Source: a bacterium
Lineage (GTDB): Bacteria > Bacillota > Bacilli > Lactobacillales > Streptococcaceae
Assembly (NCBI GenBank): GCA_905221085.1
Contig: CAJNBT010000003.1
Location: 96,976 to 160,975, forward strand
Length of the DNA stretch: 64,000 nucleotides
Direction: 5' to 3'
A program made the position numbers and the translations under genes. The stretch's first letter is position 1, and each line of letters begins with the position of its first letter. The notes under the pieces are model-generated. The model saw only the letters and a list, made by a program, of their open reading frames with translations. It made no database searches and was not told the origin of the DNA. Below, in pieces: positions 1 through 10,804 of the stretch.

Positions 1-1099
1 GGATGGCTACTGAAGCTCCATCAGTACCATTTGTTTGAGCTGAGTAAGAATTGCGATCGACTGCAAAGTTCAAGGCTTGACGGAATTCCTTGTTTAGCAA
101 TGCTTTCTGAGTAGATGTCTTTTGGGCATCACTTGTTTTGGCAGTGTGGTTATAGGTTGTACGGCCGTAGTTCAAGCTGACAGTTGCAACACCCGCACCT
201 GGTTCATTAAAGTAAATGTTATCTTTGAAGTCAGCTGCATATTTTTCATATGTAGAACTTGTAGGGAAGATACGCGCCTTGCTATATTGACCATCGGCAA
301 AACCTTTGGCAATCACATCTTGGTCCTTACCATCCCAGAAAGTGAACTTAACGTTCTCAATTTTTACATTTTCTTTATCCCAATAAGCATCATTTTTAGC
401 CATCTCGATAGATGATTTTGGAGTTACAGATTTTAAGACAAATGGACCGTTATAAAGAATAGAGTTAGCATCTGTTGGGGCACCAAAACCTTCCCCTTTT
501 GAAGTTAAGAATTCTTCATTAACCGGCATCAAAACACCACTAGTGGTCTTGTCATTCCAGAAAGTTTCTGGCTGGTTCAAGGTATATTCTAGTGTTTGAT
601 CATCAAGTGCTTTTACTCCAACGGTTGAAAAATCGCTTGTTTCACCCTTGATATAGGCTTCTAATCCCTTAATAGAAGAGCTAACGATTGAAAGTCCTTT
701 TGATTTTCCATCTACGGCGTGTTTCAAACCAGTAACGAAGTCTTTAGCAGTGACAGGAGCGTACTCTTCTCCCTCTGCAGTTACCCATTTAGCATCCTTA
801 CGGATTTTATAGGTATAAGTCAAACCATCTTTTGAAACTGTCCATGATTCAGCAATAGAAGGAACCAGGTTACCATATTTATCATTAGCCAACAAACCAT
901 CTACTGCATTTGTTGTGACGAATGATGTTGAATCGATATTGCTGACGATATAATCCAAGGTTTCTGGATCTGTTTGATAAACATATTGGTAATCTTTTGC
1001 TAGTTTAGCATTATTTGAACTAGTGTTTGAACACGCAGCTAGAACTCCTGACGCTAATAAGGTAGCTCCCGCTACAGCAAGCACTTGACTTTTTTTCAT
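1..1099 (-). CDS. Oligopeptide ABC transporter substrate-binding lipoprotein (AmiA/AliA/AliB family), 5' part only
   Basis: The gene starts at 1099 and runs off the left edge, so about 366 of an expected 650 residues are present. Reading the minus strand gives a lipoprotein signal peptide ending in a lipobox (VLAAC), then the family's typical ETLDYI, DGLL-NDKYGN, SIAESWTVSKDGLTYTYKIR and FRQALNFAVDR segments of an SBP_bac_5 domain. Such proteins are anchored outside the membrane and hand oligopeptides to the Ami permease. A purine-rich ribosome site (GAGGAG) precedes the ATG. A paralogue lies at 22445-24409. I cannot say which of the Ami/Ali paralogues this is without the C-terminal half. Confidence 0.9.
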   Translation of the reverse strand, partial: MKKSQVLAVAGATLLASGVLAACSNTSSNNAKLAKDYQYVYQTDPETLDYIVSNIDSTSFVTTNAVDGLLANDKYGNLVPSIAESWTVSKDGLTYTYKIRKDAKWVTAEGEEYAPVTAKDFVTGLKHAVDGKSKGLSIVSSSIKGLEAYIKGETSDFSTVGVKALDDQTLEYTLNQPETFWNDKTTSGVLMPVNEEFLTSKGEGFGAPTDANSILYNGPFVLKSVTPKSSIEMAKNDAYWDKENVKIENVKFTFWDGKDQDVIAKGFADGQYSKARIFPTSSTYEKYAADFKDNIYFNEPGAGVATVSLNYGRTTYNHTAKTSDAQKTSTQKALLNKEFRQALNFAVDRNSYSAQTNGTDGASVAI

Positions 1100-1135
1100 T
1101 TATTTACTCCTCTTATAAAGTATAGGTTATTATTG

Positions 1136-1164
1136 ATTATACCATATATTTCAAGATATTTCAA
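1136..1164 (-). promoter_or_regulatory. Promoter of the oligopeptide-binding lipoprotein gene
   Basis: On the minus strand a TTGAAA -35 box (1159-1164) and a TATAAT -10 box (1136-1141) are separated by 17 bases. TGG directly before the -10 makes it an extended -10. It points at the lipoprotein gene starting at 1099. Confidence 0.7.
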
Positions 1165-1225
1165 GAAAAGTAAACGAATTTTCAGAATATTTAGGCTTAT
1201 TATCACAAAAAATCTGAAAAAGCTA

Positions 1226-1254
1226 TTGACTGAAAATCATTTTCAAGGTATAAT
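1226..1254 (+). promoter_or_regulatory. Promoter of tRNA-Cys with a palindrome in its spacer
   Basis: TTGACT (1226-1231) and TATAAT (1249-1254) are 17 bases apart, 13 bases before the tRNA. The spacer contains the 15-base 7-1-7 palindrome TGAAAATCATTTTCA (1231-1245), a plausible operator or coincidence. Confidence 0.75.
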
Positions 1255-1266
1255 AATAAACGTTAA

Positions 1267-1337
1267 GGCGGTATAGCCAAGTGGTAAGGCACGGCTCTGC
1301 AAAAGCTTGATCGTCGGTTCAAATCCGTCTACCGCCT
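1267..1337 (+). tRNA. tRNA-Cys (GCA)
   Basis: A 71-base cloverleaf can be drawn. The acceptor stem GGCGGTA pairs with TACCGCC, the anticodon loop reads CTGCAAA with anticodon GCA, and the T arm contains GGTTCAAATCC. The CCA end is not encoded. Confidence 0.95.
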
Positions 1338-1372
1338 TCTATAACTTGATTTATCAGGTTGCAAATGAACAG

Positions 1373-1398
1373 AAAGCCCCGTTTGAAGGGCTTTTTTT
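1373..1398 (+). terminator. Rho-independent terminator after tRNA-Cys
   Basis: AAAGCCC and GGGCTTT flank an eight-base loop, followed by a run of T. Confidence 0.8.
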
Positions 1399-1473
1399 GA
1401 TAAATACATATAATTTACAAACATTTTGGGGCTGAGCTTTTCGAGGGCACAATTCTCGTTTGAAATCAACTGA

Positions 1474-1504
1474 AAAAAGCTTCATCACACATGGTGACAA
1501 AAGC
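1474..1504 (-). terminator. Terminator of the CBS-domain protein gene
   Basis: On the minus strand an imperfect stem (GCTTTTGTCAC with GTGATGAAGC) is followed by TTTTTT, just past the stop codon of the gene ending at 1512. Confidence 0.6.
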
Positions 1505-1511
1505 CTCTAGT

Positions 1512-2843
1512 TTACTCTGTTTCTTCTTCTATTTCAAGTTCTGTGATCTGGACTTTTACCTTGGTAACACGTCCATTTTTCACCTTATCATTGGTTAGGA
1601 TAAGCTGTTTGTTTTGGCTGACCAATTCATAGCTAAGTTTCTCAGTCGTTGGAATACTCCCAATTCCTGTCAAATAATAACCAGCGATGGTATCAACGTC
1701 ATCACTTTCCAGCTCAACATCAAAGTAGCTATTAAAATCATTGAGATTCATAGTACCTTGAACAATATAAGTATCATCGCCAATCTGATGAACATCTATT
1801 GCTGCTTTGTCCGTTTCATCATCGATTTCCCCAACGATTTCCTCTAAGAGGTCTTCAAGGGTCACCAAACCAGCCATCCCACCGTATTCATCTAGCAGAA
1901 TTGCCATTTGTCTTTGGGTATTGCGCAATTCTTTTAGCAAGTCATCTACAAAAATGGTTTCAGGAACAAAGAGTGGATCTTGTAAAATTTTCTTCCAAAC
2001 AATATTGTCAAAACCGTCTACAAAGGCTGCCTTAAGAAGACTCTTGGTATGAATAATCCCAATCACGTTATCCTTGTCTCCATCATAGACAGGGATACGA
2101 GAATAATTTTGTTTTAAAATACTTTGGATAATGATTTGACTATCATCCTTAATATCAACCATGAAGGCATCCGTTCGAGGAACCATAACTTCTCTGGCCA
2201 TCAGTTCATCTAGTGAAAAAATCCCCTGTAACATCTCAATTTCGTCAGCATCTAGTGTTTCTTCACTATTTGTCAGCATGTAGGCAATTTCATCACGGGT
2301 CATTTTTTCATCAGCATCGTCAAAGGCCACAGGAGTCAAGCGACTCAAAAGATTAGTAGACGCAGACAAGAGCCAAACAAAGGGATTAACTAGTTTTCCC
2401 AGCCCAATAATAACTGGCGCTGTACGAATCGCCAAGGCATCTTTTAGATTAAGAGCGATTCTCTTAGGGTACAATTCCCCAAAAACAATGGAAATATAAG
2501 TCAAAAATGCTAAAGATAGAAAACTTGCAACGGCATAAGATGTTTCGCCATTTCCAAGCCAAGATGCAATTTCTCGTCCCAGAGTTTCTGCCAAACTCGC
2601 CCCTGATAAGATCGTAATCAGGGTAATCCCTACTTGAATGGTTGATAAAAAGTGGTTAGGATTTTCTAGTACCTTCAGCAGACGGATATAGCGTCTATCT
2701 CCTTCTTCTGCCTTTTGTTCAACCCGCGCACGGTTTAGTGACACCATGGCCATTTCTGTGGCTGAGAAAAAGGCATTCAACACCGTCAAGATAAACAATA
2801 AAACAAATTGTAGCAACAAATTCTGACTACTTGGGTCTTCCAT
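1512..2843 (-). CDS. Hemolysin-family membrane protein with CNNM (DUF21), CBS pair and CorC_HlyC domains
   Basis: This 443-residue protein has an N-terminal DUF21/CNNM domain with several hydrophobic helices (about residues 10-190). It is followed by a CBS pair (about 205-335, with REVMVPRTDAF and LLDEYGGMAGLVTLEDLLEEIVGEI) and a C-terminal CorC/HlyC transporter-associated domain (about 350-430). Family members are thought to move magnesium or other divalent cations, or to regulate such movement; the hemolysin name is historical. It is a single gene with its own terminator, upstream of a BOX element. The specific substrate is not visible in the sequence. Confidence 0.9.
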   Translation of the reverse strand: MEDPSSQNLLLQFVLLFILTVLNAFFSATEMAMVSLNRARVEQKAEEGDRRYIRLLKVLENPNHFLSTIQVGITLITILSGASLAETLGREIASWLGNGETSYAVASFLSLAFLTYISIVFGELYPKRIALNLKDALAIRTAPVIIGLGKLVNPFVWLLSASTNLLSRLTPVAFDDADEKMTRDEIAYMLTNSEETLDADEIEMLQGIFSLDELMAREVMVPRTDAFMVDIKDDSQIIIQSILKQNYSRIPVYDGDKDNVIGIIHTKSLLKAAFVDGFDNIVWKKILQDPLFVPETIFVDDLLKELRNTQRQMAILLDEYGGMAGLVTLEDLLEEIVGEIDDETDKAAIDVHQIGDDTYIVQGTMNLNDFNSYFDVELESDDVDTIAGYYLTGIGSIPTTEKLSYELVSQNKQLILTNDKVKNGRVTKVKVQITELEIEEETE

Positions 2844-2917
2844 AGTTCTTCTCCTAAAATAGTATCTTATCTTTTATTATATCACAAAATATAGTCCAGT
2901 ACATATTATTTTTTCTC

Positions 2918-3030
2918 ATACTCTTCGAAGGTCTCTTCAAACCACGTCAGCTTTATCTGCAACCTCAAAGCAGTGCTTTGAGCAACCTGCGGCTAGCTTC
3001 CTAGTTTGCTTTTTGATTTTCATTGAGTAT
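2918..3030 (+). repeat. BOX element, short form (boxA-boxC with part of boxB deleted)
   Basis: It begins ATACTCTTCGAAGGTCTC and ends CATTGAGTAT, the usual BOX termini, in A-to-C orientation. It is 113 bases instead of about 150. It lacks the end of boxA and the GACTTCGTCAGT part of boxB. The copies at 32097 and 37486 share this gap. Confidence 0.9.
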
Positions 3031-3039
3031 TAAATTGTC

Positions 3040-3079
3040 CAAAAAAGAACTCCTATATCCACAAGTGACATAGGAGTTT
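3040..3079 (-). terminator. Terminator of endA
   Basis: AACTCCTAT and ATAGGAGTT form a stem followed on the minus strand by CTTTTTT. Confidence 0.8.
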
Positions 3080-3089
3080 ATCTTATCTT

Positions 3090-4133
<1,044 letters not shown>

Positions 4134-4141
<8 letters not shown>

Positions 4142-5417
4142 CTTCATCACTTGCCTCAATCCGCTGAATCTTAGCACCTAGCTGCGTCAACTTCTCATGG
4201 AAACGGTAGTAACCTCTATCCAAGTGAACCAATTTACCAACTACAGTTTCTCCTTGTGCTACCAAACCTGTCAAAATCAAAGCAGCACTGGCACGAAGGT
4301 CGGTTGAAAGAACTTCTGCCCCCTGCAAAGGTTGACCACCAACAATACGAGCTGTATCACGGATAATCTCAGAGTGCAAGCCCATGCGACGCATTTCTTC
4401 CAAGTGTTGGAAACGATTTTCGAAAACTGTCTCCACCATGCTTGATTCCCCTTTTGCGACGGTCATCAAGGCTGTAAACTGAGCCTGCATATCTGTTGGA
4501 AATCCTGGGTGGGGCAGGGTTTTCACATGGACAGCTTTTAGATTTTCTAGTTGAGAACGAACACGAATTCCTTCGTCTTCTTCAATTACTTCAACACCCA
4601 TTTCAAGCAACTTGGCAATCAAGGGACGGTTGTGCTCCCAGACAGCGTCTCGAATCAAGACATCACCACCAGTCATGGCAGCAGCTACCATAAAGGTTCC
4701 TGCTTCGATACGGTCTTGGACTACATTGTGAGTCGTCCCATGAAGTTTCTCAACACCAGTAATGGTAATAGTCTCTGTACCAGCACCCTTAACCTTGGCT
4801 CCCATTTCATTAAGGAGAATGGCTAAGTCAACAATCTCAGGCTCACGCGCAGCATTTTCAATCACTGTCACACCATCAGCCAGAGTCGCTGCCATCATCA
4901 AGTTCTGCGTAGCGCCAACACTTGGGAAGTCCATGTAGATATGAGCCCCATGTAAGCGATCAGCCTTGGCTTCGATATAACCAGCTGTCTGACTAATCTT
5001 AGCCCCCATAGCTTCTAGACCTTTCAAATGAAGATCAATAGGACGGCTACCAATCGTACAACCACCTGGCATGGATACCTTAGCATGACCTACACGGGCA
5101 AGAATTGGTCCCAAGACAACGATAGATGCACGCATCTTGCTGACATACTTGTAAGGAGCTTCCTCAGTGATATCGCCAGTTGCGTCCACCTCAACAAGAT
5201 GAGCTTCTTCATTAAAATCCACCTTAGCATTCAAACCACGAACCACCTGATTCATAGTGAAAACATCTGACAAGATAGGAACATTCTGCAAGACGGTCTT
5301 TCCTTCACTTGCTAGAATAGTCGCTGCCAACAAGGGCAAGACTGCATTCTTTGCTCCTTCGATCGTAACACTTCCTACCAGACGATTATCGCCACCTTGA
5401 ACCACAATTTTTTCCAT
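4134..5417 (-). CDS. murA: UDP-N-acetylglucosamine 1-carboxyvinyltransferase MurA
   Basis: MurA adds enolpyruvate from PEP to UDP-GlcNAc, the first committed step of peptidoglycan synthesis in the cytoplasm, and is the fosfomycin target. The 427-residue protein shows the [10 protein letters not shown] substrate motif and the loop [10 protein letters not shown], with the catalytic cysteine at position 120, so nothing suggests a Cys-to-Asp resistant form. Streptococci carry two paralogues (MurA and MurZ). The epuA/endA neighbourhood matches the one called murA in pneumococcus. It is followed by overlapping epuA. Confidence 0.95.
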
Positions 5418-5440
5418 ACTGATTTCCTTTACATTTGATT

Positions 5441-5671
5441 TTATAATAATCCTCTAAGCACTTCTTGCCACAATTGATACAGGCTGATAAAGAATGAACT
5501 CATGATGTAGCCCATTACGATACTGAAAAGAGCTATCAATAAACGGACTTTTCTTGTGTTCTCAGCTGTCACTTTTAAAACCTTTTCCCATCTAACAAGA
5601 TCCTTTAAAAGGTAAAAACTCACATAAATAAATAGCATGTGACTGCTTAGAGTGAATAATAATTGAACCAT
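5441..5671 (-). CDS. DUF1146 family membrane protein
   Basis: This is a small protein of 76 residues from the ATG at 5671 ([14 protein letters not shown]). It has two hydrophobic helices and the charged middle segment [13 protein letters not shown] typical of the YwzB/DUF1146 family, whose function is unknown. A longer reading from a TTG at 5725 is possible but has no ribosome site. On the minus strand an extended -10 (TGGTATAAT) ends six bases before the ATG, so a transcript from it would be nearly leaderless. It lies between sepM and murA. Confidence 0.8.
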   Translation of the reverse strand: MVQLLFTLSSHMLFIYVSFYLLKDLVRWEKVLKVTAENTRKVRLLIALFSIVMGYIMSSFFISLYQLWQEVLRGLL

Positions 5672-5728
5672 TTGACTATTATACCATCTTCTCTGTTTGT
5701 GCGCTAGTTTGGAAACTTCACTCAAAAA

Positions 5729-6766
5729 CTAGGGATTGTTTTTCAAGTAATCAATTGCATCTTGTAGGGTTTTAACTGGCACTATTTTCATAGCCGTCTT
5801 AATTGTCTTGGCTGCTTCCAAAGCTGTTTGATAGTTATTTTTCGCATCTGGATGCGCTTTTTGTTCTTCTTCGCTAACAGGATTATCAGGTGCAAAGAAA
5901 ACCGCAGCACCTTCTCTAGCTGAAGCTACAACTTTTTTATCAATACCTCCAATATCCCCCACATTACCATCACGGTCAATAGTTCCGGTACCGGCAACAA
6001 TACGGCCATTACGAAGTCCCGGGTCAGCTATTTGAGTATAGATAGCCAGACTAAACATGAGCCCAGCACTTGGTCCGCCGATACCAGCTGTTGAAAAGCG
6101 AATTGGGACATCACTGGTCACTTCCGTACGGTCAATCAAACCGATTCCAATCCCATTTTTGCCATTTTCCAAGGTGATAATCTTACCTTCTGCGGACTTA
6201 GTTTGCCCATCCTCTTCATAGGTAACCTTGACGGAGTTCCCTAATTTTTGAGAATTGACATAATCAATCAAGTCTTTAGAACTATCAAAGGTCTGATCAT
6301 TGACTGCTGTGACCGTATCAGAGATGTTGAGAATCCCTTTAAAGGTCGAATTATCTGTCACAGTCAAAACATAAACCCCAAGATATTTTAGTTCGATATC
6401 TTTACCAGCTGTTTTTAGCCCTTGATATTTGGCCATATTTTGCGATGTCTGCATGTAGAATTGATTAATCCGCATAAATTCAACATCGGAAGAGCCACCT
6501 GTAGTCTCTTGGGCACTACGAATATCTGTAAAAGGCGTCAACCACGCATAAATCATATGGGCTAAAGTAGCGTGCTGGACACCAACCGTAACGAATTGAT
6601 AGGCACCAGCTTCCTTATCTTCTGTGTCATTTACTTTAAGGACTTGGCGAATATCTTCCGAACCACCTGGAACCTCTATATAGTAGGGCAAGGGCACTAC
6701 AAATGCCAAGAAAGTCACAATTAAGGCTGCAATGACATATAAGGGCCATCTAATCTTTTTTTTCAT
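5729..6766 (-). CDS. sepM: SepM-family PDZ-Lon serine protease
   Basis: The 345-residue protein has one N-terminal membrane helix (about 8-27), an extracellular PDZ domain (about 125-200) and a C-terminal Lon-type protease domain. The Ser/Lys dyad is visible: GGPSAGL with Ser233 and GGIDKK with Lys278. In S. mutans SepM trims the competence-stimulating peptide; in other mitis-group species the substrate is unsettled. It overlaps coaD by 17 bases, so the two are probably co-translated. Confidence 0.92.
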   Translation of the reverse strand: MKKKIRWPLYVIAALIVTFLAFVVPLPYYIEVPGGSEDIRQVLKVNDTEDKEAGAYQFVTVGVQHATLAHMIYAWLTPFTDIRSAQETTGGSSDVEFMRINQFYMQTSQNMAKYQGLKTAGKDIELKYLGVYVLTVTDNSTFKGILNISDTVTAVNDQTFDSSKDLIDYVNSQKLGNSVKVTYEEDGQTKSAEGKIITLENGKNGIGIGLIDRTEVTSDVPIRFSTAGIGGPSAGLMFSLAIYTQIADPGLRNGRIVAGTGTIDRDGNVGDIGGIDKKVVASAREGAAVFFAPDNPVSEEEQKAHPDAKNNYQTALEAAKTIKTAMKIVPVKTLQDAIDYLKNNP

Positions 6767-7238
6767 TTCTTATTTCCTCCAAAATACTCTCAGGAACATA
6801 GCAGGCAACATCCTGACCAAACTTCAAAAGCTCTCTAACACCGGATGAACTGAGATAGAGATGTTCAGGTCGACTATGTAAATAAATGGTCTCTATATCA
6901 GGAGACAGCTGATGGTTGTAGTAATCAAAACTGGCTTCATATTGCAAATCCGCCGCATTTCTCAAGCCTCGCACTAGGCAAGTAGCCCCCAGTCTTTTCG
7001 CAACATCAACTACCAATTCATCATGAGAAGACACGACTTTAACATTTCCCAAATGTTTCACAGCCTTTTCTAACCCCCGTTTACGATTTTCAATAGGAAG
7101 AAATCCTTGTTTGTGGGGATTAAAAAAAATACCGACATAGAGCTTATCAAAGAGTCTGCTCGCCCGTTCAATGATATCCAGATGCCCATTTGTCATCGGA
7201 TCAAATGAGCCTGTGAATAAGCCAATCTTATCTGACAT
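6750..7238 (-). CDS. coaD: Phosphopantetheine adenylyltransferase CoaD
   Basis: CoaD catalyses the penultimate step of coenzyme A synthesis, 4'-phosphopantetheine plus ATP to dephospho-CoA. The 162-residue protein has the nucleotidyltransferase start [15 protein letters not shown], carrying the NGH active-site motif, and the [16 protein letters not shown]-terminal motif (ISSS/T type). It overlaps rsmD (11 bases) and sepM (17 bases), forming an rsmD-coaD-sepM operon as in many Firmicutes. Confidence 0.96.
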   Translation of the reverse strand: MSDKIGLFTGSFDPMTNGHLDIIERASRLFDKLYVGIFFNPHKQGFLPIENRKRGLEKAVKHLGNVKVVSSHDELVVDVAKRLGATCLVRGLRNAADLQYEASFDYYNHQLSPDIETIYLHSRPEHLYLSSSGVRELLKFGQDVACYVPESILEEIRNEKKD

Positions 7239-7767
7239 AGACTGTCACCTTACTAATTCCATAAATCTTTTCCTTCCAGATGCCCAGGCAGGCAATTTCT
7301 TCTGGAAGTTCTACCATTTTATCTGTCTCACAAACCACCATAACATCTTCAGAAAAAAGCTCTCTCTCAGCCATTTTTTCAATATCTGATACGATTTGTT
7401 CCTTGGCATAGGGAGGATCTAAGAAAATGAGGTCAAATTCCCCAGATAGCTGTTCCAAGGCCCTTTCTGCATCCATCTTGAGGAGTTGAAATTTTCCAAC
7501 TTCCTTGGTCATCTGGATATTTTCAGCCACGATGGTCTGAGCCTTACGGTCTCGCTCCACCAAAACAGCACTGGACATGCCACGTGAGACTGCCTCGATA
7601 GATAAACCACCACTACCTGCATAAAGGTCCAAGACTCGTCCCCCTTCAAAGTAGGGACCAATCATGTTAAAAATGGCTCCCCTAACCTTATCCGAAGTTG
7701 GTCTTGTCGTCTTGCCTTCTAGTGTCTTGAGGGGACGTCCCCCATAGATTCCTGATACGATTTTCAT
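7228..7767 (-). CDS. rsmD: 16S rRNA (guanine966-N2)-methyltransferase RsmD
   Basis: A 179-residue SAM-dependent methyltransferase. It shows [19 protein letters not shown] for SAM binding and LIFLDPPY, the catalytic (D/N)PPY motif of N2-guanine methyltransferases. The N-terminal [16 protein letters not shown] is diagnostic of RsmD. It is the first gene of the rsmD-coaD-sepM run. Confidence 0.95.
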   Translation of the reverse strand: MKIVSGIYGGRPLKTLEGKTTRPTSDKVRGAIFNMIGPYFEGGRVLDLYAGSGGLSIEAVSRGMSSAVLVERDRKAQTIVAENIQMTKEVGKFQLLKMDAERALEQLSGEFDLIFLDPPYAKEQIVSDIEKMAERELFSEDVMVVCETDKMVELPEEIACLGIWKEKIYGISKVTVYVR

Positions 7768-7797
7768 ACCGTTTATTATACCAAATTATGGGCGAAA

Positions 7798-7826
7798 AGA
7801 GAAAGAAAACCGAACCTTGCGGTTCG
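7798..7826 (-). terminator. Terminator of asnA
   Basis: CGAACC and GGTTCG form a tight hairpin directly after asnA, followed by TTTTCTTT on the minus strand. Confidence 0.75.
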
Positions 7827-7831
7827 ATTCT

Positions 7832-8824
7832 CTACAAAATATTTTCGTAAGTATCGCGGACTTCTTGAGGCCAAACACTTGTTTGCACTTCTCCGATGTG
7901 TTTCTTGCGAAGTAGGAACATGGCCATACGAGATTGTCCAATTCCTCCACCGATTGTCAATGGGAATAGGCCATTCAACAAAGCCTTGTGCCATTCCAAT
8001 TCTAAGCGGTCTTCATCACCTGTAATAGCAACCTGACGGCGAAGCGTTTCTTCATCTACACGAATCCCCATAGAAGACAACTCAAAGGCTCCACCTAGAG
8101 ATTCATTCCAGACAAGAATATCACCATTTAGACCCTTGTAGCCATTTTCAGACTCACTTGTCCAGTCATCGTAGTCTGGTGCACGTCCATCGTGCGGTTT
8201 ACCGTCTGACAATTCCCCACCGATACCAATCAAGAAGACTGCTCCAAATTCTTTACAGATAGCATTTTCACGTTCTTTCGGTGTCAAGTCTGGGTAGCGT
8301 TCTACCAACTCTTCTGTATGGATGAAAGTGATTTGTTTTGGCAAGATGGACTCGATATCATAGCGGGCTTCAACAGCTAGCTCAGTAAGGCGAATGGCCT
8401 TGTAAATCTTCTCAACTGTTTCTTTTAGGTAAGCGATGTTGCGTTTACCATTTGGAATAACCTTCTCCCAATCCCACTGGTCAACATAAACAGAGTGGGT
8501 CGCATCCAACGAGTCTTCGTCTGGACGAAGAGCCTTCATGTGGACGAAAAGACCTTCACCTTCACCGAAACCAAAACGAGCCAAGGTATGGCGTTTCCAT
8601 TTAGCAAGTGAGTGCACCACTTCATAAGTAGCATCAGAGATTTGGAGAACCTTGACTGATACCGCATTCTCCACACCTGATAAGTTGTCCTGCATCCCGT
8701 CACCGACCCTACTCAAGATAGGACCTTGAACTTCGACAACTTCTAACTTATCTTTCAAATACTGGGTAAAAGTGTTTTTGACAAAGGAAATCTCTTCTTG
8801 TTGATGGATAAAACTTTTCTTCAT
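7832..8824 (-). CDS. asnA: Aspartate-ammonia ligase AsnA
   Basis: AsnA makes asparagine from aspartate, ammonia and ATP. The 330-residue length is normal for the family. The class-II-synthetase-like fold shows in [21 protein letters not shown] and in the C-terminal [17 protein letters not shown] motif. It is monocistronic with its own hairpin terminator, and an asparaginase that runs the opposite reaction is encoded at 28614. The start is supported by the conserved [14 protein letters not shown] beginning. Confidence 0.97.
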   Translation of the reverse strand: MKKSFIHQQEEISFVKNTFTQYLKDKLEVVEVQGPILSRVGDGMQDNLSGVENAVSVKVLQISDATYEVVHSLAKWKRHTLARFGFGEGEGLFVHMKALRPDEDSLDATHSVYVDQWDWEKVIPNGKRNIAYLKETVEKIYKAIRLTELAVEARYDIESILPKQITFIHTEELVERYPDLTPKERENAICKEFGAVFLIGIGGELSDGKPHDGRAPDYDDWTSESENGYKGLNGDILVWNESLGGAFELSSMGIRVDEETLRRQVAITGDEDRLELEWHKALLNGLFPLTIGGGIGQSRMAMFLLRKKHIGEVQTSVWPQEVRDTYENIL

Positions 8825-8893
8825 AAACTACTCCTCAAAAAATTAATTAAAAGCATTATACACCTATTTTCAAGAAAAGGAAAGAGCAAATAC

Positions 8894-8924
8894 GAAAAAA
8901 ATCAGTGCTCCTTCGAACACTGAT
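8894..8924 (-). terminator. Terminator of the Bax-inhibitor-like gene
   Basis: ATCAGTG and CACTGAT (8901-8907 and 8918-8924) are followed on the minus strand by TTTTTTT. Confidence 0.85.
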
Positions 8925-8936
8925 GTCTTGGACCTT

Positions 8937-9620
8937 CTAGTCATTGCGACCGAAGATACGTAGAATACTTAGGAAGAGATTGATAAAATCAAGATAGATA
9001 CTGAGAGCCATTGACACAACCCAACCTGTCGCTACACGACCTTGTGATTGTTCATAGGCACGGCGAATTTTTTGGTTATCTGAAGCAATCAGCCCAGAGA
9101 AGACCAAGACCATGGCTACGCTAATCATATAATCAAAGAAACCACTAGCCAAGAAAATATTGACTATCATAGCAATAATCAAACCGATGAGGGCTGCCAT
9201 CATCGCTCGACCAATCCCACTCAAGTCTTTCTTGGTGAACATACCAACTGCTGCCATGACAAAGAAGAGCAGGGCGCTTGATACAAAGGCAGATAAAACT
9301 GTACCTGGAGTATAGAAAGCCACCACAAAACTGAGGGTAAAGCCGTTTAATACTGAGTAAAGTAAAAATACTGGAAGAGCCGCTGGGCTATTCTTTGAAG
9401 CCATACTACTGGCAACAAAGACTAGGGCTAGCTCTGCAAAAGTAGCAATGGTCAACCAGAGACGCCCCTGCATCAAAAAGTAAACCAACTGAGACTGAAA
9501 GACCGTCAACATAAGGCCTGATACCAAAGCGGATAGTCCGATTCCCAGACCAACAAAGGCATAAACCTTAGCGTAAAATTGATTGAGACCTGCGCGGTCG
9601 TGAATAATAGTGTGATTCAT
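8937..9620 (-). CDS. Bax inhibitor-1 / YccA family membrane protein
   Basis: A 227-residue protein with about seven membrane helices and the UPF0005/BI-1 signature near the C-terminus (SIYLDFINLFLSILRIFGRND). Bacterial homologues act as a pH-dependent calcium leak (BsYetJ) or as a modulator of FtsH (YccA). Which applies here cannot be seen. It is a single gene with its own terminator. Confidence 0.9.
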   Translation of the reverse strand: MNHTIIHDRAGLNQFYAKVYAFVGLGIGLSALVSGLMLTVFQSQLVYFLMQGRLWLTIATFAELALVFVASSMASKNSPAALPVFLLYSVLNGFTLSFVVAFYTPGTVLSAFVSSALLFFVMAAVGMFTKKDLSGIGRAMMAALIGLIIAMIVNIFLASGFFDYMISVAMVLVFSGLIASDNQKIRRAYEQSQGRVATGWVVSMALSIYLDFINLFLSILRIFGRND

Positions 9621-9674
9621 CTTTTCTCCTTTTCTATGAATGGCTTTCCTTGATTATAACAAAGAAAGTTAAAA

Positions 9675-10415
9675 TTAGCTTAAATGGAAAATTAAAATAC
9701 CGGCTGCAACGGCAACATTCAAACTCTCCGCCTGCCCCTTCATGCTAATATGGACCAATTGATCTGCACTTTCAGCCATGAGGGGACTAATTCCTTGACC
9801 CTCATTTCCCATGACTAGTACAAAATTTTCTATAGGAGGCAGTTCTCTGTAATCAACAGAATCTTTAGATAGGGTTGTTGCCAGCACTGGGACAGCTGCC
9901 TCTTTGGTTTCCTTAAGAAGCGCTTGGCTCGACATCCGGTAAATAGGCAGATGAAAATGACTGCCTTGCATGGAACGTAGGGTCTTGAGACTGTAGATAT
10001 CTGCCGATTTATCTGAAACAATTACTCCAGTAAAACCTGCTGCATCCGCAGTCCGAATGATGGTTCCCACATTACCAGGATCTTGCACATCTTCCAAAAA
10101 TAAGAACTTGCCCTGACTAAAGTCAGCTTGCCCTACTTCTTCTTTTTGAACCACCGCAACAATTCCCTGTGGAGTCTGAGAATCCGCCAAATCTAGCAAA
10201 ATATCCTCTGAAACCCAGACAGTTTGCGGAAATAAGGCTAACTGTTCTCGATAATTTTCTAGGGCAAAGATTTTCTCTATCGTTACTCCAGCTTGAACAG
10301 CTTCTTCAAACAAGTGCCAGCCTTCAATCAAATAAGCAGACTTGCGGTATTTTTTTTGGTGTAATTTCTTGGCATTTTTTACCACAGAATTGGCTTTTGA
10401 GGTTATAATAGTCAT
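9675..10415 (-). CDS. TrmH/SpoU family RNA 2'-O-methyltransferase
   Basis: A SPOUT methyltransferase of about 246 residues from the ATG at 10415 (MTIITSKANSVVKNAKKLHQKKYR). It has an N-terminal substrate-binding domain and the three SpoU motifs: FLFLEDVQDPGNVGTIIRTADAAG, FVLVMGNEGQGIS and LNVAVAAGILIFHL. The target is probably rRNA or tRNA, but this family is not assignable to one site by sequence alone. The TTG-proximal extension to 10433 was rejected as it lies in the divergent promoter region shared with acyP. Confidence 0.9.
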   Translation of the reverse strand: MTIITSKANSVVKNAKKLHQKKYRKSAYLIEGWHLFEEAVQAGVTIEKIFALENYREQLALFPQTVWVSEDILLDLADSQTPQGIVAVVQKEEVGQADFSQGKFLFLEDVQDPGNVGTIIRTADAAGFTGVIVSDKSADIYSLKTLRSMQGSHFHLPIYRMSSQALLKETKEAAVPVLATTLSKDSVDYRELPPIENFVLVMGNEGQGISPLMAESADQLVHISMKGQAESLNVAVAAGILIFHLS

Positions 10416-10448
10416 AGAAATATTATAACACAATCAAAGGGGTTTGGT

Positions 10449-10727
10449 ATGCAAAAGATTAGAATGATTGCCCAAGGTAGGGTGCAGGGAGTCGGCTTTC
10501 GTTGGGGTGTTTATAGCCTGGCACTTGAAATTGGTGGCATCACAGGTCGGGTATGGAATAACGACGATGGCACAGTCGAAATCTTAGCCCAAGCAGACTC
10601 ATCTGCTATCATGGCAAAATTTATTCAAGAAATCCGCAAAGGACCCACACCTTTTTCAAAAGTCAGCTACTTAGATGTCAAACTGAGCAACTTTCCTCCC
10701 TACCCTGACTTTAAAATCGCAAATTAG
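10449..10727 (+). CDS. acyP: Acylphosphatase
   Basis: A 92-residue protein with the acylphosphatase signature GRVQGVGFRWGVYSLA (catalytic Arg and the phosphate loop) and GRVWNNDDGTVEI (catalytic Asn). It hydrolyses acyl phosphates such as acetyl phosphate or carbamoyl phosphate. It is divergent from the SpoU methyltransferase and followed by yidC with a 77-base gap. Confidence 0.95.
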   Translation: MQKIRMIAQGRVQGVGFRWGVYSLALEIGGITGRVWNNDDGTVEILAQADSSAIMAKFIQEIRKGPTPFSKVSYLDVKLSNFPPYPDFKIAN

Positions 10728-10804
10728 GTCTCTAGAACTATTGTATATTTTGTAAAAAAACAGTAGAATAGAAAGGTATAATTTTTAAAGAAGGAATAAA
10801 AACA

